Shown piece by piece: positions 51,901-59,342 of a DNA stretch of 64,000 bases (within the stretch, counting starts at the first letter, position 1; the number at the start of each line of letters is the position of its first letter). Source of the stretch: Sphaerisporangium rhizosphaerae (GTDB taxonomy: Bacteria; Actinomycetota; Actinomycetes; Streptosporangiales; Streptosporangiaceae); assembly GCF_042665155.1 (NCBI RefSeq), contig NZ_JBHTCG010000006.1, positions 124,001 through 188,000 on the forward strand, in the 5' to 3' direction. Position numbers and translations under genes: made by a program. The notes beneath the pieces were generated by a model. The model was given only the letters and a program-made list of their open reading frames with translations, made no database searches and was not told where the DNA came from.

Positions 51901-51984
51901 TCGGAGGACTTCGTCGAGGACTACCTGCGGACCACCCGCCGGGCGCGGGTGGTCACCGAGCGCGTCTTCTACGGCGGCGCCTGA
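48967..51984 (+). CDS. glnE: Bifunctional glutamine synthetase adenylyltransferase/adenylyl-removing enzyme
   Basis: Adds and removes AMP on glutamine synthetase in response to nitrogen state. 1005 residues with two nucleotidyltransferase domains, each with its metal motif: GMGKCGARELNYISDVDVVFV (about residue 220) and AMGRLGGYECSYGSDADVMFV (about residue 725), and the repeated partners LRPEGKAGPLVRTL and LRPEGRQGPLVRTL. The GTG start gives VTAESRMQTT; a later ATG six codons on is possible. A short Ser/Thr/Ala repeat (GTSATSATSA) interrupts the N-terminal part. GlnA2 itself lacks the adenylylation loop, so the target is GlnA1. Confidence 0.95.
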   Translation: MTAESRMQTTAGRLARLGFADGAQAERLLDDLGPEAVGDLDLLAALVGAADPDLALISLNRLAERDPSVLGALRADPGLRSRLLGVFGLSAALGDHVVRHPEHWKLLSGDEAVQRTPRHAMRSELLAAVGADPDDPEPCAAHGGAEATSGTSATSATSALRVAYRGRLLHLAARDITGAASLSEITSELSDLASGALEAGLAIARAEVPESADVRLAVIGMGKCGARELNYISDVDVVFVAEPRDGVDETKALQTATRLAQGMMRACSTSTPEGSLWEVDAALRPEGKAGPLVRTLTSHLTYYRRWAKTWEFQALLKARPVAGDLELGGEYVAAVNELVWQSAARENFVEDVQAMRRRVEAHVRAGEADRQIKLGPGGLRDIEFAVQLLQLVHGRTDGLLRRRATLPALAALSRGGYVGRDDAKALAEAYTFLRQIEHLLQLHRLRRTHVVPENVTDLRRIGRGLGMVVDPVGEFTTRWKRHAREARRLHEKLFYRPLLQAVARLPGEEVRLSAAAASSRLSALGYADPDGALRHIAALTSGVSRRAAIQRTLLPVMLGWFADAPDPDAGLLGFRQISDKLGTTPWYLRLLRDETAVAERLARLLGTSRYATGLLLHSPDAVAMLGSDGELTPRPKQAIAGEAAASVRRHSQDAESAVVSVRALRRRELLRTAVAGLVGRIDIEEVGQALSELNDVTIQAALDSAVHKVTLERRGEFPTRFAVIAMGRLGGYECSYGSDADVMFVHSPLEGADDKAAADAAHAVANELRRLLARPAPDPPLLIDPDLRPEGRQGPLVRTLSSYAAYYRRWSSPWESQALLRARFSAGDPHLGEAFMELVEPLRYPPDGIGEAAMREIRRLKARMEAERLPRGADPLLHTKLGRGGLSDVEWLAQLIQLRHACEIPELRTTRTLEALRAAVGAGLLASTDEEVLAEAWRFASQIRDAIMLVRGRAGDSIPVDVRERMLISRALGYPPDGSEDFVEDYLRTTRRARVVTERVFYGGA

Positions 51985-52233
51985 CCCGCCGCGTTCCGCT
52001 CTCTTCCGCCGCGCTCTGTTCTCTTCCGCCGGCGACGCCTCCCTCGGCGGCCGGCCGCGTGTCGCGACCGAGGCGCGGCGTCGTCCCGGCGCGGCGTGGG
52101 CGAAGGTCCCCGCGCCCCATGACCTCAATGAGTACCTTTGTTGACGTTCCGTTGACCTACCGCTTCGTGGAGGAACGGTCATGCCCCCCTCGGACTTCCG
52201 CGCCGCCCCGCAGGGCCCGGCCGGTGATGCCCG

Positions 52234-53256
52234 GTGAACTCCGTCTACATCGACCTCGCCATCGGCCTGGTCCTGGCGTTCCTGATGTTCTCCCTCCTGC
52301 TCAGCGGCGTGAACGAGGGCCTGGTGCGCCTGCTCGGCATCCGCAGCAAGTTCCTGTGGGCCTACCTCAGGGACACCCTCGACGGGCACAAGGGCAGGAA
52401 GTCCATCCCGAGCACCATCGCCGAGGTGTTCGCGAGCCTGCCGTTCCGCCGGGACGAGCGCCCCGCGTTCAGCGCCCAGCCCCCGCCGGTGCGCAGCTCG
52501 GCGACGAGCTGGACCGGTCTGCTCTACGAGCGGCTGCGCGAGATCGACCACGGCAAGGACGGCAGGACCAGCATCGCCTCCATCCCGCCCGGCCGCTTCG
52601 CCATGGCGATGATGGAGATCGTCACCGGCGAGGGCGGCGTGCCGGCCATGCTCGCCAAGCTGGAGCAGAGCGGCAGCCCGCTGTACCGGCCGCTCAAGGG
52701 CGCCTGGGACACCGCGCACGGCGACCTGGACGCCTTCCGCAAGGCCGTCGAAGAGTGGTTCGACGGCGAGATGTCGCGGCTCACCATGCTCTACCGCCGC
52801 TACGTGCGCTGGGTGATCGCCGCGCTCGGGCTGGTGCTGACGCTGGTGTTCAGCATGGACGCCTTGGAGTACGGCAGGGCCATCCTCACCGACAACGCCA
52901 TCAGGGCGCAGGTCGCGACCACGGCCGACGGGGGAGCGCGGTCGCTTCCGTCCCTGCGCGACAAGTGCCCCGAGCACCCCGCCGACCCCTACGGCTGCGT
53001 GACCGAGGTGCTGTCGGCCCCCGCGTTCGTGCAGATGGTCAGCCACGCGCCGGTGTCGGTGCGCATCCCCGAGGGCGGCAGCCCCCAGTGGTCCTGGAAG
53101 GGCGGCGACTGGTTGCACCGGCTGATCAGCCCAGGGCACTGGCCGGGATTCCTCATCACCTTCTTCGCCCTGCTGTTCGGCGCCCCGTTCTGGTGGGACA
53201 TCCTGCGCCGGCTCACCGGCATCCGCGTGCGGGCGGGGGAGACGTCCGGAAAGTAG
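52234..53256 (+). CDS. Membrane protein of unknown function (two membrane segments)
   Basis: 340 residues: an N-terminal helix (AIGLVLAFLMFSLLLSGVNEGLV), a large cytoplasmic part, a middle helix (WVIAALGLVLTLVFSMD), an external loop with two Cys (DKCPEHPADPYGC) and a C-terminal helix (LITFFALLFGAPFWWDIL). GTG start. Similar proteins occur in many bacteria as uncharacterised membrane proteins. Confidence 0.75.
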   Translation: MNSVYIDLAIGLVLAFLMFSLLLSGVNEGLVRLLGIRSKFLWAYLRDTLDGHKGRKSIPSTIAEVFASLPFRRDERPAFSAQPPPVRSSATSWTGLLYERLREIDHGKDGRTSIASIPPGRFAMAMMEIVTGEGGVPAMLAKLEQSGSPLYRPLKGAWDTAHGDLDAFRKAVEEWFDGEMSRLTMLYRRYVRWVIAALGLVLTLVFSMDALEYGRAILTDNAIRAQVATTADGGARSLPSLRDKCPEHPADPYGCVTEVLSAPAFVQMVSHAPVSVRIPEGGSPQWSWKGGDWLHRLISPGHWPGFLITFFALLFGAPFWWDILRRLTGIRVRAGETSGK

Positions 53257-53416
53257 GCGCGGCACCGGCGAACGCCGGCCCGAATGCCGTCCCGAATGCC
53301 GTCGTGCACGGCGAATGCCGTCACTGTCGGTGTTCGACGTGCTGCGTTACGTGTTGAGAGCGCGGGACGGGGGGTAGGAGAGCCATATCTCATTCCGCGC
53401 GCTGGTTGGGGGGACC

Positions 53417-54469
53417 ATGGGGCGGTTCCGGGCAGGTCATATCGGGGTGCTGTCGCTCGGCGTCTTGGCGCTGGCCGCGTGCGGCCACGGCGACACCAAG
53501 GTCGCCGCGCAGCCGGCCGCGCCGCACAAGCAGGCCGGGCCGGCCGCCGCGCAGGAGGCGCGCAAGGCCGCCGTGGCCATCGCGGCCAAGGTCAAGGCGA
53601 ACGAGCTGGGCCAGATCCCGGTGATCATGTATCACCGCGTGGTGGCCAAGCCGACCGTCACCGACGACCGCACCCCCGCGCAGTTCCGCGCGGAGCTCGA
53701 ACGCCTCGCCAAGGACGGCTACGTCCCGATCACGGCCAGGGAGTACACCACCGGCAAGATCGCCATCCCGGCGGGCCGCCACCCGGTCGTGCTGACCTTC
53801 GACGACTCCTCGCCCTCGCAGCTCACGCTGGACGGCATGGGCAAGCCCAAGGCGGACACCGCGGTGGCCATCCTGCAGGACGTGGCCGCCAAGCATCCGG
53901 GGTTCCGGCCGGTGGCCACCTTCTACGTCATCAGGGACATGTTCGGCACCTTCGGGCCCGAGGCCCAGGCGCAGACGCTCGGCTGGCTGCGGGACAACGG
54001 CTTCGACATCGGCAACCACACGCGCGACCACATGAACCTGCGCGGCAAGTCCAAGGAGCAGGTCACCGACCAGATCGCCGCCGGCCAGAAGCTGATCACC
54101 TCGTTGATCAAGGACGTGCCCGTCACGCTCGCCCTGCCCTACGGCAACCAGCCCAGCACCAAAGACTGGGCCATGCGGGGCGAGGCCGGTGGCGTGAAGT
54201 ACAACTACTCGGGGGTCTTCCTCGCCGGGTACACCCCCGGCGCCTCGCCGTTCAGCAAGGACTTCGACCCGCTCGGCATCCCGCGCATCCGGGCCATGGA
54301 CAAGGTCGGCGACTGCGCCCGGTTCTGCTCCACGGCCTGGCTCGACTGGCTCAACGCCCACCCCGAGGACCGCTACACCTCCGACGGGGACATCAGGACC
54401 GTGGCCTTCCCCAAGTTCAAGGCGCCGTACGTCGCGAGCCGCTTCGCCGGGTACACGCTGCCGTACTGA
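53417..54469 (+). CDS. Polysaccharide deacetylase-family lipoprotein
   Basis: 350 residues with a lipoprotein signal (GVLSLGVLALAACG, lipobox LAAC, lipidated Cys near residue 20) and a NodB-type domain: MYHRVV, LTFDDSSPSQ with the metal-binding Asp pair, and IGNHTRDH carrying the H-x3-H ligands. It would remove acetyl groups from cell-wall or surface polysaccharide outside the membrane. The second Asp-rich and C-terminal motifs are less typical. Confidence 0.88.
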   Translation: MGRFRAGHIGVLSLGVLALAACGHGDTKVAAQPAAPHKQAGPAAAQEARKAAVAIAAKVKANELGQIPVIMYHRVVAKPTVTDDRTPAQFRAELERLAKDGYVPITAREYTTGKIAIPAGRHPVVLTFDDSSPSQLTLDGMGKPKADTAVAILQDVAAKHPGFRPVATFYVIRDMFGTFGPEAQAQTLGWLRDNGFDIGNHTRDHMNLRGKSKEQVTDQIAAGQKLITSLIKDVPVTLALPYGNQPSTKDWAMRGEAGGVKYNYSGVFLAGYTPGASPFSKDFDPLGIPRIRAMDKVGDCARFCSTAWLDWLNAHPEDRYTSDGDIRTVAFPKFKAPYVASRFAGYTLPY

Positions 54470-54473
54470 CCGG

Positions 54474-54686
54474 CTAGTGCAGGTCCAGGGCCATCAGCAC
54501 GACGAGCCCGATCAGGTGGGCGAACACCACGAACACGATCAGGAAGACGAAGACGAACTTCGCGGGCCCGTGCTCGAAGTGCTGCCCCTCCTTGAGCGGG
54601 GGCAGCTGGGCGCGGCGCTCGGCGATGCGCTCTTCGAGGGGCTTGCGACCGAACAATGGACTCCCTTTCCTCACCCGGGCAGCCAT
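54474..54686 (-). CDS. Small single-helix membrane protein
   Basis: Up to 70 residues: a charged N-terminus (GRKPLEERIAERRAQLPPLKEGQ) and one C-terminal membrane helix (FVFVFLIVFVVFAHLIGLVVLMAL). The start is uncertain: ATG at 54686 has a poor site, while TTG at 54656 is preceded by AAGGGAG. It is convergent with the deacetylase gene, 4 bp apart. Function unknown. Confidence 0.6.
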   Translation of the reverse strand: MAARVRKGSPLFGRKPLEERIAERRAQLPPLKEGQHFEHGPAKFVFVFLIVFVVFAHLIGLVVLMALDLH

Positions 54687-54892
54687 CGCTCGCGTGTGCC
54701 CGTCACCATGTCAACGTCGTGAACGCCGGGGGGCTTCCTCGGCGCGGACGCCACCGGGCTGAACGGACACGACACGAGGGTATAGCGCCCCCTCCCCGCC
54801 TCCTCGCCCGGGAACCATCGGGGGCACGGGGCGGTGACCAGGGCGGCGCGGGGCGGTGACCAGGGCGGCTGGACGGGGCCGGTGGACGCGAC

Positions 54893-54923
54893 ATATCGTG
54901 ATATTGAGCACGTCGCACGATAT
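54893..54923 (+). promoter_or_regulatory. 8-bp inverted repeat ATATCGTG/CACGATAT, PadR-like operator
   Basis: ATATCGTG (54893-54900) and CACGATAT (54916-54923) are exact inverted copies 15 bases apart, and the left arm extends to ATATCGTGATAT, itself a near-palindrome. The shape recalls PadR-type operators. It lies 38 to 68 bases before a 55-residue gene. Confidence 0.5.
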
Positions 54924-54947
54924 GACGTTCATGAGCCTTCGTTCACG

Positions 54948-54960
54948 GGAGGAATCCTCC
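54948..54960 (+). promoter_or_regulatory. Hairpin that hides the ribosome-binding site
   Basis: GGAGGA-A-TCCTCC ends at the base before the ATG at 54961. The Shine-Dalgarno sequence is inside the left arm, so in RNA the site could pair with the bases between it and the start, although the 1-base loop limits folding. Confidence 0.45.
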
Positions 54961-55128
54961 ATGTCGCACACCCCCAAGAGCACAGGGAGCGCGCTGCGGG
55001 AGCTGCTGCGGGCCGTGGCCGGGCTGACCTCGGGGCTGTCCTCCGGCATCATCGGCAAGCCCACGGCGCCGGGCCCGGTGGTCGACATCCGCGACGGCAA
55101 GGGCCACGACCCCCGGCGCCGCCACTAG
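54961..55128 (+). CDS. Small protein of unknown function (55 aa)
   Basis: MSHTPKSTGSALRELLRAVA, a Gly/Ser-rich middle (GLTSGLSSGIIGKPTAPGP) and a basic end. GGAGG is placed 8 bases before the ATG inside a palindrome. It is convergent with the XRE regulator. The frame is supported by the site and composition only. Confidence 0.55.
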   Translation: MSHTPKSTGSALRELLRAVAGLTSGLSSGIIGKPTAPGPVVDIRDGKGHDPRRRH

Positions 55129-55151
55129 AGACCGGGGCGGGGCCGCTCGAC

Positions 55152-55985
55152 TCAGGTGCGCGCGGCGCCGATCGGCGACAGCTCGCGGAGCCTGTCCTCG
55201 GTCGGGCTGCCGGGCCGGGCGGTGAAGACCTGCAGGAACTGTGACCGGTCGGGGTCGGCCAGCGTCTGGCAGTGCAGCTCCAGCAGGCCGAGCCGCGGGT
55301 GCCGGACGCGCTTGGCCGGACAGGCGGGGCCCAGCACGGGATGCTCGCGCCACACCGCGGCGAACGCCGGGCTCTCCTCCAGCAGCGCCTCGACGATCGC
55401 GGCCGCCCGCGACCCCCTGCCGTCGCGCGTGTAGGCATCGTGCAGACCGGCCGCGAAGAGGCGGTCGTGCAGCGGATGGTCGTCCTCGGGGTGGATCAGC
55501 CGCTCGGCGGGGTCGGTGAACCAGCGGTAGTGCAGGCTGCGCGCCAGCCCGGTGTGGCGGGTCTGGTCGCCCATCAGCGCGACCGCGGGCGGGGTCTGCC
55601 TGAGCGTCTCGCCGAGATGGGTGACCACCTGGGCGGGGGTGTCCTCCAGCCGGTCCAGAATGCGCGCCATGCCGGGTGAGACCTGGTCGCCGCGCGGAGC
55701 CCGCGGCGGCGTGGCGTGCCCGGCCAGGCGGAACAGGTGGTCGCGCTCCTCGGCGGACAGGCGCAGGCCACGGGACAGCGCGGCGAGCATCTGCTCCGAC
55801 GGCTTCGGGCCGCGCCGCTGCTCGATGCGGCTGTAGTAGTCGGTGGACATGCCGGACAGCGCGGCGACCTCCTCGCGGCGGAGCCCGCCGGTGCGGCGTC
55901 GCGCTCCGCGCGGCAGGCCGACGTCCTCGGGCTGCAGCGCCTCCCGCCGCGTGCGCAGGAATTCGGCCAGTCGGACCCGGTCCAT
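55152..55985 (-). CDS. XRE-family regulator with MmyB-like ligand domain
   Basis: 277 residues: an N-terminal HTH (LAEFLRTRREAL...RRTGGLRREEVAALSGMSTDYYSRIEQRRGPKPSEQML) and the C-terminal MmyB-type fatty-acid/small-molecule-binding domain (ILDRLEDTPAQVVTHLGETLRQTP, later LHYRWFTDPAERL, HPRLGLLELHCQTLADPDRSQFLQVFTA). Such proteins repress or activate an adjacent oxidoreductase or transporter. The ATG at 55985 gives the normal family length. Confidence 0.85.
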   Translation of the reverse strand: MDRVRLAEFLRTRREALQPEDVGLPRGARRRTGGLRREEVAALSGMSTDYYSRIEQRRGPKPSEQMLAALSRGLRLSAEERDHLFRLAGHATPPRAPRGDQVSPGMARILDRLEDTPAQVVTHLGETLRQTPPAVALMGDQTRHTGLARSLHYRWFTDPAERLIHPEDDHPLHDRLFAAGLHDAYTRDGRGSRAAAIVEALLEESPAFAAVWREHPVLGPACPAKRVRHPRLGLLELHCQTLADPDRSQFLQVFTARPGSPTEDRLRELSPIGAART

Positions 55986-56184
55986 GGACGAGAACACCCC
56001 CTCGACCCCCACCGGGCGCGGGCGCCCCCGGCGCCGCCGTCCCACGCCTCGGATCAGGGCTGTCTGCAGCGTACCCGCCGCCGGCCGAGCCCTCGCCACC
56101 TCCCGCCAGGCCGATGACGTCCCCTTCTGCGACCGGCACCACTGATACTTGACCGTGCGTTCCAGATAGTCGTAGCCTGCTCGC

Positions 56185-56766
56185 ATGGCTCGAGTCAGGG
56201 AGTTCGACACCGAGGCGGCGCTTGAGGCGGCCATGTCCGCCTTCCGCCGCAGGGGGTACGAGGGGACTTCGGTGCAGGACCTGGTCGACGCCACAGGAGT
56301 CGGGCGGGGGTCGTTGTACGCGGCGTTCGGCAGCAAGGAGGGTCTGTACCTGGCGGTCATGGACCGCTATCGGGAGCGGTACGCAATCCCGCTGGTCGAA
56401 CTTCTCGGCAGCGGCGCGCCCGCCCGGGACCTGATCCGTGCGGTGCTGGTCGGCGTGGTGGACGAGATCGTCCACGACGGCGAACGGTTGTCCTGTCTCA
56501 TCGTGAGCGCGACGACGGAGCGGCTGCCCCATGACCCTGATGTCGCCAAGCGCGTGCGGGCGACGACCGCGTCACTGGATGACGCGCTGACCGAGGCGAT
56601 CCGCCAAGCCCAGGCGAGCGGGCAGGTCGCCGGCGCTCGGGATGCGAGGGACCTGGCGGGATTCCTGCTGGCGACCGTCCACGGCCTGCGGGTCATGGGC
56701 GCGATCACCGCCGATCGCGGGTCACTGATGCGCATCGTGGAGGTGGCCATGGGCTGCCTCGACTGA
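56185..56766 (+). CDS. TetR-family transcriptional regulator (TetR/AcrR, AefR-like)
   Basis: 193 residues. HTH at residues 10-55 (FDTEAALEAAMSAFRRRGYEGTSVQDLVDATGVGRGSLYAAFGSKEGLYLAVM), C-terminal domain with ACRs of the type (LSCLIVSATTERLPHDPDVAKRV, DLAGFLLATVHGLRVMG). The oxidoreductase gene follows 111 bp later in the same direction and is a likely target. Confidence 0.88.
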   Translation: MARVREFDTEAALEAAMSAFRRRGYEGTSVQDLVDATGVGRGSLYAAFGSKEGLYLAVMDRYRERYAIPLVELLGSGAPARDLIRAVLVGVVDEIVHDGERLSCLIVSATTERLPHDPDVAKRVRATTASLDDALTEAIRQAQASGQVAGARDARDLAGFLLATVHGLRVMGAITADRGSLMRIVEVAMGCLD

Positions 56767-56877
56767 GTTCTCCCTGCGCTCAAAGTGTAACGAGCATTCA
56801 AGAATTGGCCCGTGCGCGGCTCACGCGCCACATCACCCGGACCGCACCCGCGGCCGGCTCCACCAGGGGGGAAGCAC

Positions 56878-57996
56878 ATGAACAAGATCGGTGTCGGGAT
56901 CATCGGGGCGAGCTCGCGAGGATGGGCGGCCATCAGCCACGTCCCCGCGCTCAAGGCCCTTTCCGACTACTACGACCTGCGCGCGATCAGCACCACACGG
57001 CGGGAGTCCGCCGAGCTCGCCGCGAAGGAGTTCGACGTCCCGGCGGCGTACGACGACCACAGGGACCTGATCGCGGACCCCGGTGTCGACCTGGTGGTGG
57101 TGGCGGTGAAGGTCACCCACCACCATGCGCTCGTCTCGGCGGCGCTGGAGGCCGGGAAGATGGTCTACAGCGAATGGCCGCTGGGCGTGGATCTCCGCGA
57201 GGCGGCCGATCTGGCCCAGCGTGCCCGGGCCGCGGGCGTGCGCACCGTCATCGGACTGCAGGCGCGCTTCTCCCCGGTGGTCCGTCATGTCCGCGACCTC
57301 ATCGCCGACGGCTACGTCGGCCGGGTGCTCGGCACGACGCTGACCGGGTCCGGGGTCTCCTGGGGACCTGAGACCGACCGCGCCCACGCCTACATCTTCG
57401 ACGCGGCCAACGGAGCGACGCTCCTGACCGCGGCGGGAGTGCACGCCCTCGAGGCGGTGAACCACGCGCTGGGGGACCTCGCCGGCGTCTCGGCGAACCT
57501 CGTCGTCGGCCGCCAGGAGGTGCGGGTGGTGGACGAGGGGACGACGATCCCGGTGACGACGGCCGACCAGCTGTCCGTCATCGGGACGCTGGACAGCGGC
57601 GCGGCCCTGTCCTTGTTCTACCGCGGCGGCTTCTCGCGCGGCGACAACCTGCGGTGGGAGATCAACGGCACCGAAGGCGACCTCGTCCTCACCGCGGCCG
57701 GAGTCAACGGGAACCTGCAGGTGGCGGATCTGAAGCTGGAAGGCGGCCGAGGCGCCGACACCGCGGTCGCCGAGATCACCGTTCCTGATCACTACTTCGG
57801 CCAGGTCCCGCGCGCCCTGGCCGCGCTTCCGCAGAACGTGGCACAGACCTACGCGTTCCTGGCGAAGGACGTGCGGGACGGCACCGAGACCGTCCCCGGC
57901 TTCGATCACGCCCTTTCGCGGCACCGGCTCGTCGAAGCGATCGAGCGGGCATCCCGCACCGGATCCGTCCAGGTTCCGGCAGATTCGGCCGCTTGA
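56878..57996 (+). CDS. Gfo/Idh/MocA-family oxidoreductase
   Basis: NAD(P)-dependent sugar or inositol dehydrogenase type. 372 residues: Rossmann loop IGVGIIGASSRGWAAISH, the VVVAVKVTHHHALVSAALEAGKMVYSEWPLG motif (Glu-Trp-Pro replaces the usual EKP, so the catalytic Lys of many members is missing), and a C-terminal alpha/beta domain. GGGGGGAAGCAC precedes the ATG. Substrate unknown; the changed EKP motif also occurs in fungal-like Gal80 proteins of this family. Confidence 0.85.
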   Translation: MNKIGVGIIGASSRGWAAISHVPALKALSDYYDLRAISTTRRESAELAAKEFDVPAAYDDHRDLIADPGVDLVVVAVKVTHHHALVSAALEAGKMVYSEWPLGVDLREAADLAQRARAAGVRTVIGLQARFSPVVRHVRDLIADGYVGRVLGTTLTGSGVSWGPETDRAHAYIFDAANGATLLTAAGVHALEAVNHALGDLAGVSANLVVGRQEVRVVDEGTTIPVTTADQLSVIGTLDSGAALSLFYRGGFSRGDNLRWEINGTEGDLVLTAAGVNGNLQVADLKLEGGRGADTAVAEITVPDHYFGQVPRALAALPQNVAQTYAFLAKDVRDGTETVPGFDHALSRHRLVEAIERASRTGSVQVPADSAA

Positions 57997-58026
57997 CCGC
58001 GCGAAAGGCCGAAGATGGGAAAGGGA

Positions 58027-58063
58027 AAGCCCGTGGCGAGGTGCATGACCTTGCCACGGGCTT
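58027..58063. terminator. Bidirectional terminator
   Basis: AAGCCCGTGGC (58027-58037) and GCCACGGGCTT (58053-58063), an 11-bp perfect stem with a 15-base loop. It separates the oxidoreductase gene from the former 3' end of a gene read on the minus strand (58150). Confidence 0.8.
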
Positions 58064-58149
58064 CCGATTCGACGACCTGCGGGACCACCTCGCGGCAGCA
58101 CCGGCCGGAGACCGCGCGACGAACACGTGCGTCACCGCGCGGTCACCGG

Positions 58150-58179
58150 TCACACGTCGTAGTACAGCTCGAACTCGTG
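58150..58179 (-). pseudogene. Probable remnant of the glnA1 3' end (att site of a second element)
   Basis: On the minus strand the 30 bases read HEFELYYDV and stop, the usual C-terminus of actinobacterial type I glutamine synthetase (normally preceded by RPHP). Upstream of it the frame gives residues unlike GlnA (SQVGRFR), so homology ends abruptly. With a terminator to the left and mobile-element genes to the right, this is best read as the displaced end of glnA1, the body of the gene lying beyond the element's far side. Confidence 0.65.
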
Positions 58180-58301
58180 CCGGAATCTCCCGACCTGCGA
58201 CGTTTGGCGGATATGCCGTCCCACCTGCGCATTCGTCGTTTGGTTGCGTTGGGTCGCGTTTAGCGCATTCGACCGTCCTGCGGACTATCTGCGGACTGGG
58301 C

Positions 58302-58502
58302 TCATTCGATGCCGGCCGCCCGACAGATCTGACGCACGCGCTCTCTCGTGTAGCCCGTCGCCTTCACGATGTCGACTTGGCGGACGCCGTCACGGGCGGC
58401 TTCGACGATGGCGCGCGCCAGTTCATCTCGCGCCATCTCGGCCCTTTCGATCGCCGCGGCATACACGGCCGAGGCCGCGTCCAGCCTCTTTCTCGCATCC
58501 AT
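58302..58502 (-). CDS. Small helix-turn-helix protein (66 aa)
   Basis: MDARKRLDAASAVYAAAIER, then a helix-turn-helix VRQVDIVKATGYTRERVRQICRAAGIE of the resolvase or sigma-region type. It reads toward the att remnant and is divergent from the DUF6907 genes, so it may regulate them or help excision. TTGGCC half-sites upstream may be its operator. Confidence 0.7.
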   Translation of the reverse strand: MDARKRLDAASAVYAAAIERAEMARDELARAIVEAARDGVRQVDIVKATGYTRERVRQICRAAGIE

Positions 58503-58527
58503 GCCTCACATGGTGGCATACATGCTC

Positions 58528-58588
58528 GGCCAAATCCATTGGCCAAACTCATTGACGTATGCCAACCCGGTAGGCCAAGCTACCTACC
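58528..58588. promoter_or_regulatory. Divergent operator region with TTGGCC half-sites
   Basis: GGCCAA (58528-58533) and TTGGCC (58539-58544) are inverted five bases apart; TTGGCCAA continues to 58546 and another GGCCAA lies at 58573. GGTAGG (58569-58574) and CCTACC (58583-58588) form a second inverted repeat. All lie between the divergent HTH gene and the operon starting at 58664. Confidence 0.55.
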
Positions 58589-58601
58589 ACAAGCGCAAGA
58601 C

Positions 58602-58636
58602 GGACCCGCCCAGCGCTGCAACGCTCGGACGGGTCC
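58602..58636 (+). other. Leader hairpin before the first DUF6907 gene
   Basis: GGACCCG (58602-58608) pairs with CGGGTCC (58630-58636); an inner AGCG/CGCT pair extends the fold. CCTTGATC follows, as in the hairpin at 62412. Confidence 0.5.
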
Positions 58637-58663
58637 TTGATCAGGAATGCGAGCACCTGACCC

Positions 58664-58936
58664 ATGAGCAAGCGTACGACCTGCCCCACCTGGTGCGACA
58701 CCGAGCACAACGACGTCGACGTCGAGCACACCAGCGACCAGCACGACCTGTCCACCCCGCGCGGCGACGTCGCCACGCAGCTTCGCCAGGACCCCGGCGG
58801 CCGGCCGTACATCGCCATCGCCACGTTCGAGCACGAGAGCCCCGACGTCCTCGGCGAGGCCGAGCTGAGCCTCGACGACGCGGAGATCCTCGGAAAGCTG
58901 CTCCTCGCCCGCGTCGCCGCGGCGCGTTCCCGATAG
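58664..58936 (+). CDS. DUF6907-type small protein
   Basis: 90 residues: CPTWCDTEHNDVDVEHTSDQHDL at the start, an acidic beta-rich middle (VATQLRQDPGGRPYIAIATFEHES) and a helix EAELSLDDAEILGKLLLARVAAA. The CPTWC opening and the helix match DUF6907 proteins common in actinomycete elements. Its neighbour at 59016 is a paralogue. Function unknown. Confidence 0.72.
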   Translation: MSKRTTCPTWCDTEHNDVDVEHTSDQHDLSTPRGDVATQLRQDPGGRPYIAIATFEHESPDVLGEAELSLDDAEILGKLLLARVAAARSR

Positions 58937-58941
58937 CAAGA

Positions 58942-58978
58942 CGGCCCCGGGCTGGCGACCTCAACGCCGGCCCGGGGC
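58942..58978 (+). other. GC-rich intergenic hairpin
   Basis: GGCCCCGGGC (58942-58951) pairs with GCCCGGGGCC (58969-58978), 17-base loop, followed by TTGACCC, between the two DUF6907 genes. Confidence 0.65.
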
Positions 58979-59015
58979 CTTGACCCGTTCCCCTGCCTGA
59001 ACAGGAGACAGGCCC

Positions 59016-59342
59016 ATGCAGAAGCTACAGCCCCCGCGGTGCCCCACCTGGTGCGAGGTCCTCGTTCCGCACACCGTGCACTCGGCCGACCTGGACACCT
59101 TCGACGGCCGCGGCGTGACCGTCGCCGTCGAGCTGCGCCAGGACGGCGACGCCCCCGCGGTCGTGCGGGTGTTCGTCGCCGAGACGGGCGTCGACTACGG
59201 CGAGGACTACCCGCACGCCGACCTGACCGTCGAGGCGGCCGTCCTGCTCGGCCGCGCCGCCACCGGCCTCGGCACGCCGACGGTGTTCGACTTCGCCGCG
59301 GCGCTCAGCCGGGGCCGCGTGCTGGCCGGTGGTGGCCGGTGA
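59016..59342 (+). CDS. DUF6907-type small protein, paralogue
   Basis: 108 residues: CPTWCEVLVPHTVHSADLDTF, a beta middle (VAVELRQDGDAPAVVRVFVAE) and a helix LTVEAAVLLGRAATGLG. The plan equals that of the 58664 gene. ACAGGAGACAGGCCC precedes the ATG, and its stop overlaps the next GTG (GTGA). Confidence 0.72.
   Translation: MQKLQPPRCPTWCEVLVPHTVHSADLDTFDGRGVTVAVELRQDGDAPAVVRVFVAETGVDYGEDYPHADLTVEAAVLLGRAATGLGTPTVFDFAAALSRGRVLAGGGR

Noticed and set aside
49333..53265. A 1310-codon open frame antisense to glnE
   Set aside because: Shadow of glnE; no domain, and it runs through two unrelated genes.
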